In this document: one piece after another, positions 5,079-6,436 of the stretch
Numbering within the stretch: the first letter of the stretch is position 1
Layout: each line of letters begins with the position of its first letter
Program-made: the position numbers and the translations under genes
From: JAWWPY01 sp964412845
GTDB lineage: Bacteria > Actinomycetota > Actinomycetes > Streptosporangiales > Streptosporangiaceae
NCBI GenBank assembly: GCA_964412845.1
Contig: CAYPQM010000254.1
Location: 1-6,436 of the forward strand
DNA length: 6,436 nucleotides
Reading direction: 5' to 3'
The notes under the pieces: generated by a model
The model's input: only the letters and a program-made list of their open reading frames with translations
Databases searched by the model: none
What the model was told of the DNA's origin: nothing

Positions 5079-6436
5079 CTAGGCCCTCGGCTTCTCCCGC
5101 ATCTCGAACGTCTCGATCACGTCACCGACCTTGACGTCGCTGTAGCCGACACCCATGCCGCACTCGTAGCCCTCGCGGACCTCGGTCACGTCATCCTTGA
5201 ACCTGCGCAGCGAGTCAACGTTGAGGTTGTCGGACACCACGACGCCGTCTCGCACCAGGCGGGCCTTGCTGTTGCGGGTGATCGTGCCGGATCGCACGAT
5301 GCAGCCGGCCACGTTGCCGATCTTCGGCACCCGGAAGACCTCCCGGACCTCGGCCGTGCCGAGCTGGATCTCCTCGAACTCGGGCTTGAGCATGCCCTTG
5401 AGCGCGGCCTCGATCTCCTCGATCGCCTGGTAGATGACCGAGTAGTAGCGGATGTCCACGCCCTCGCGCTGGGCCAGCTCCCCGGCGCGCCCGGCAGGCC
5501 GGACGTTGAAGCCCACGATCACGGCTTCCGAGGCAATGGCCAGGTTGACGTCGTCCTGGGTGATAGCGCCGACGCCGCGGCCGATGACCCGCAGCACCAC
5601 ATCCTCGCCCACATCGATCTTGACCAGCGCGTCCTCCAGGGCCTCGACCGACCCGGACACGTCGCCCTTGATGATGAGCAGCAGCTCTTCCCGCTCGCCC
5701 GACTTGAGCGCGGACTCCAGGTCCTCCAGCGTGACCCTGGGGCGCCGCTGGGCGAACATGGCGTTGCGCTCCCGCGCCTCGCGCCGTTCCGCGATCTGCC
5801 TGGCCACCCGGTCGTCGGTGACCACCAGGAAGCTGTCGCCCGCGCCGGGCACGGCGGTGAGGCCGAGCACCTGCACCGGGCGCGACGGCGACGCGTCGGG
5901 AACGGGCGAGCCGTTGTCGTCGAGCAGCGCCCGCACCCGGCCGAACGCCTCGCCGGCGACGATGGAGTCGCCGACGTGCAGCGTGCCGCGCTGCACCAGC
6001 ACGGTGGCCACCGGGCCGCGGCCGCGGTCGAGGTGAGCCTCGATCGCGACACCCTGGCCGGGCTGGTGCGGGTTGGCGCGCAGGTCGAGTTCGGCGTCCG
6101 CGGTCAGGATGATCGCCTCAAGCAGGGTGTCGATGCCCGTGCCCACCTTGGCGGAGACATCGACGAACTGCGTGCTGCCGCCGAACTCCTCGGCGACGAG
6201 CCCGTACTCGGTGAGCTGCGAGCGCACCCGCGCCGGGTCGGCACCTTCCTTGTCCACCTTGTTGACCGCCACCACGATGGGGACGCCCGCCGCCTGTGCG
6301 TGGTTGAGCGCCTCAGTGGTCTGCGGCTTCACGCCGTCGTCCGCCGCCACCACCAGCACGACCAGGTCGGTGGTCTCCGCACCGCGGGCCCGCATGGCGG
6401 TGAACGCCTCGTGGCCCGGGGTGTCGATGAAGGTGA
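5079..6436 (-). CDS. infB: Translation initiation factor IF-2, C-terminal part (runs off the right edge)
   Basis: IF2 is the GTPase that brings fMet-tRNA to the 30S subunit and promotes 50S joining. About 451 codons are visible. The fragment opens with the G3 motif DTPGHEAF, including the catalytic histidine, followed by NKVD (G4, about residue 58) and SAK (G5, about residue 94). Next come the beta-barrel domain II with VAIEAHLDRGRGPVATVLVQRG at about 129-150, the C1 domain, and the C2 domain with VPKIGNVAGCIVRSGTI and the YECGMG segment, which binds the formylmethionyl end of the initiator tRNA. The G1 motif, the linker and the long variable N-terminal region lie beyond the right edge, so the true start is not visible. 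The reading frame continues without a stop to the edge. The stop is TAG at 5079, with a strong hairpin just after it. Confidence 0.97.
   Translation of the reverse strand, partial: TFIDTPGHEAFTAMRARGAETTDLVVLVVAADDGVKPQTTEALNHAQAAGVPIVVAVNKVDKEGADPARVRSQLTEYGLVAEEFGGSTQFVDVSAKVGTGIDTLLEAIILTADAELDLRANPHQPGQGVAIEAHLDRGRGPVATVLVQRGTLHVGDSIVAGEAFGRVRALLDDNGSPVPDASPSRPVQVLGLTAVPGAGDSFLVVTDDRVARQIAERREARERNAMFAQRRPRVTLEDLESALKSGEREELLLIIKGDVSGSVEALEDALVKIDVGEDVVLRVIGRGVGAITQDDVNLAIASEAVIVGFNVRPAGRAGELAQREGVDIRYYSVIYQAIEEIEAALKGMLKPEFEEIQLGTAEVREVFRVPKIGNVAGCIVRSGTITRNSKARLVRDGVVVSDNLNVDSLRRFKDDVTEVREGYECGMGVGYSDVKVGDVIETFEMREKPRA

Noticed and set aside
1..6436. Mobile elements, CRISPR arrays, tRNA or rRNA genes, att sites
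   Set aside because: No repeats, transposase-like products, cloverleaf patterns or spacer arrays are visible. Gene order is normal for this conserved locus.

Overview
The window is a stretch of core housekeeping genes from a high-GC actinobacterium. By eye the GC content is about 70%. Starts are mostly GTG, and protein signatures such as the PNPase/GpsI N-terminus and the S15 core resemble those of actinomycetes. Every gene I can support is on the minus strand, so transcription runs from high to low coordinates. No plus-strand ORF shows recognisable protein character.

Layout in transcription order: infB (3' part, from the right edge to 5079), a DUF503/YlxP-family gene, rbfA, a DHH-DHHA1 phosphoesterase of the NrnA type, truB, ribF, rpsO, and the 5' end of pnp, which runs off the left edge. 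Spacing is tight from DUF503 to nrnA (6 nt, then a 4-nt overlap) and moderate around truB (53 and 69 nt). It is wide on either side of rpsO (296 and 238 nt). The widest gaps and the 78-nt infB-DUF503 gap contain the RNA structures that are the most interesting non-coding content here.

Functionally this is the actinobacterial end of the nusA-infB locus. IF2 delivers initiator tRNA, RbfA matures the 30S subunit, TruB makes Psi55 in tRNA, S15 is a primary 16S binder, RibF makes FMN and FAD, and PNPase with the NrnA-like enzyme covers RNA decay down to short oligonucleotides. The long gaps around rpsO suggest that rpsO and pnp also have their own promoters and leader-level control, as is known for rpsO-pnp in other bacteria.

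I found no new biological system, mobile element, CRISPR array or RNA gene. The items worth a second look are structured intergenic RNAs: a perfect 11-bp hairpin after infB, back-to-back hairpins in the rpsO leader, and two mutually exclusive hairpins in the pnp leader. An unusually strong preference for GTG starts (6 of 7 visible starts) and a long acidic, glycine-rich tail on RbfA are also notable.
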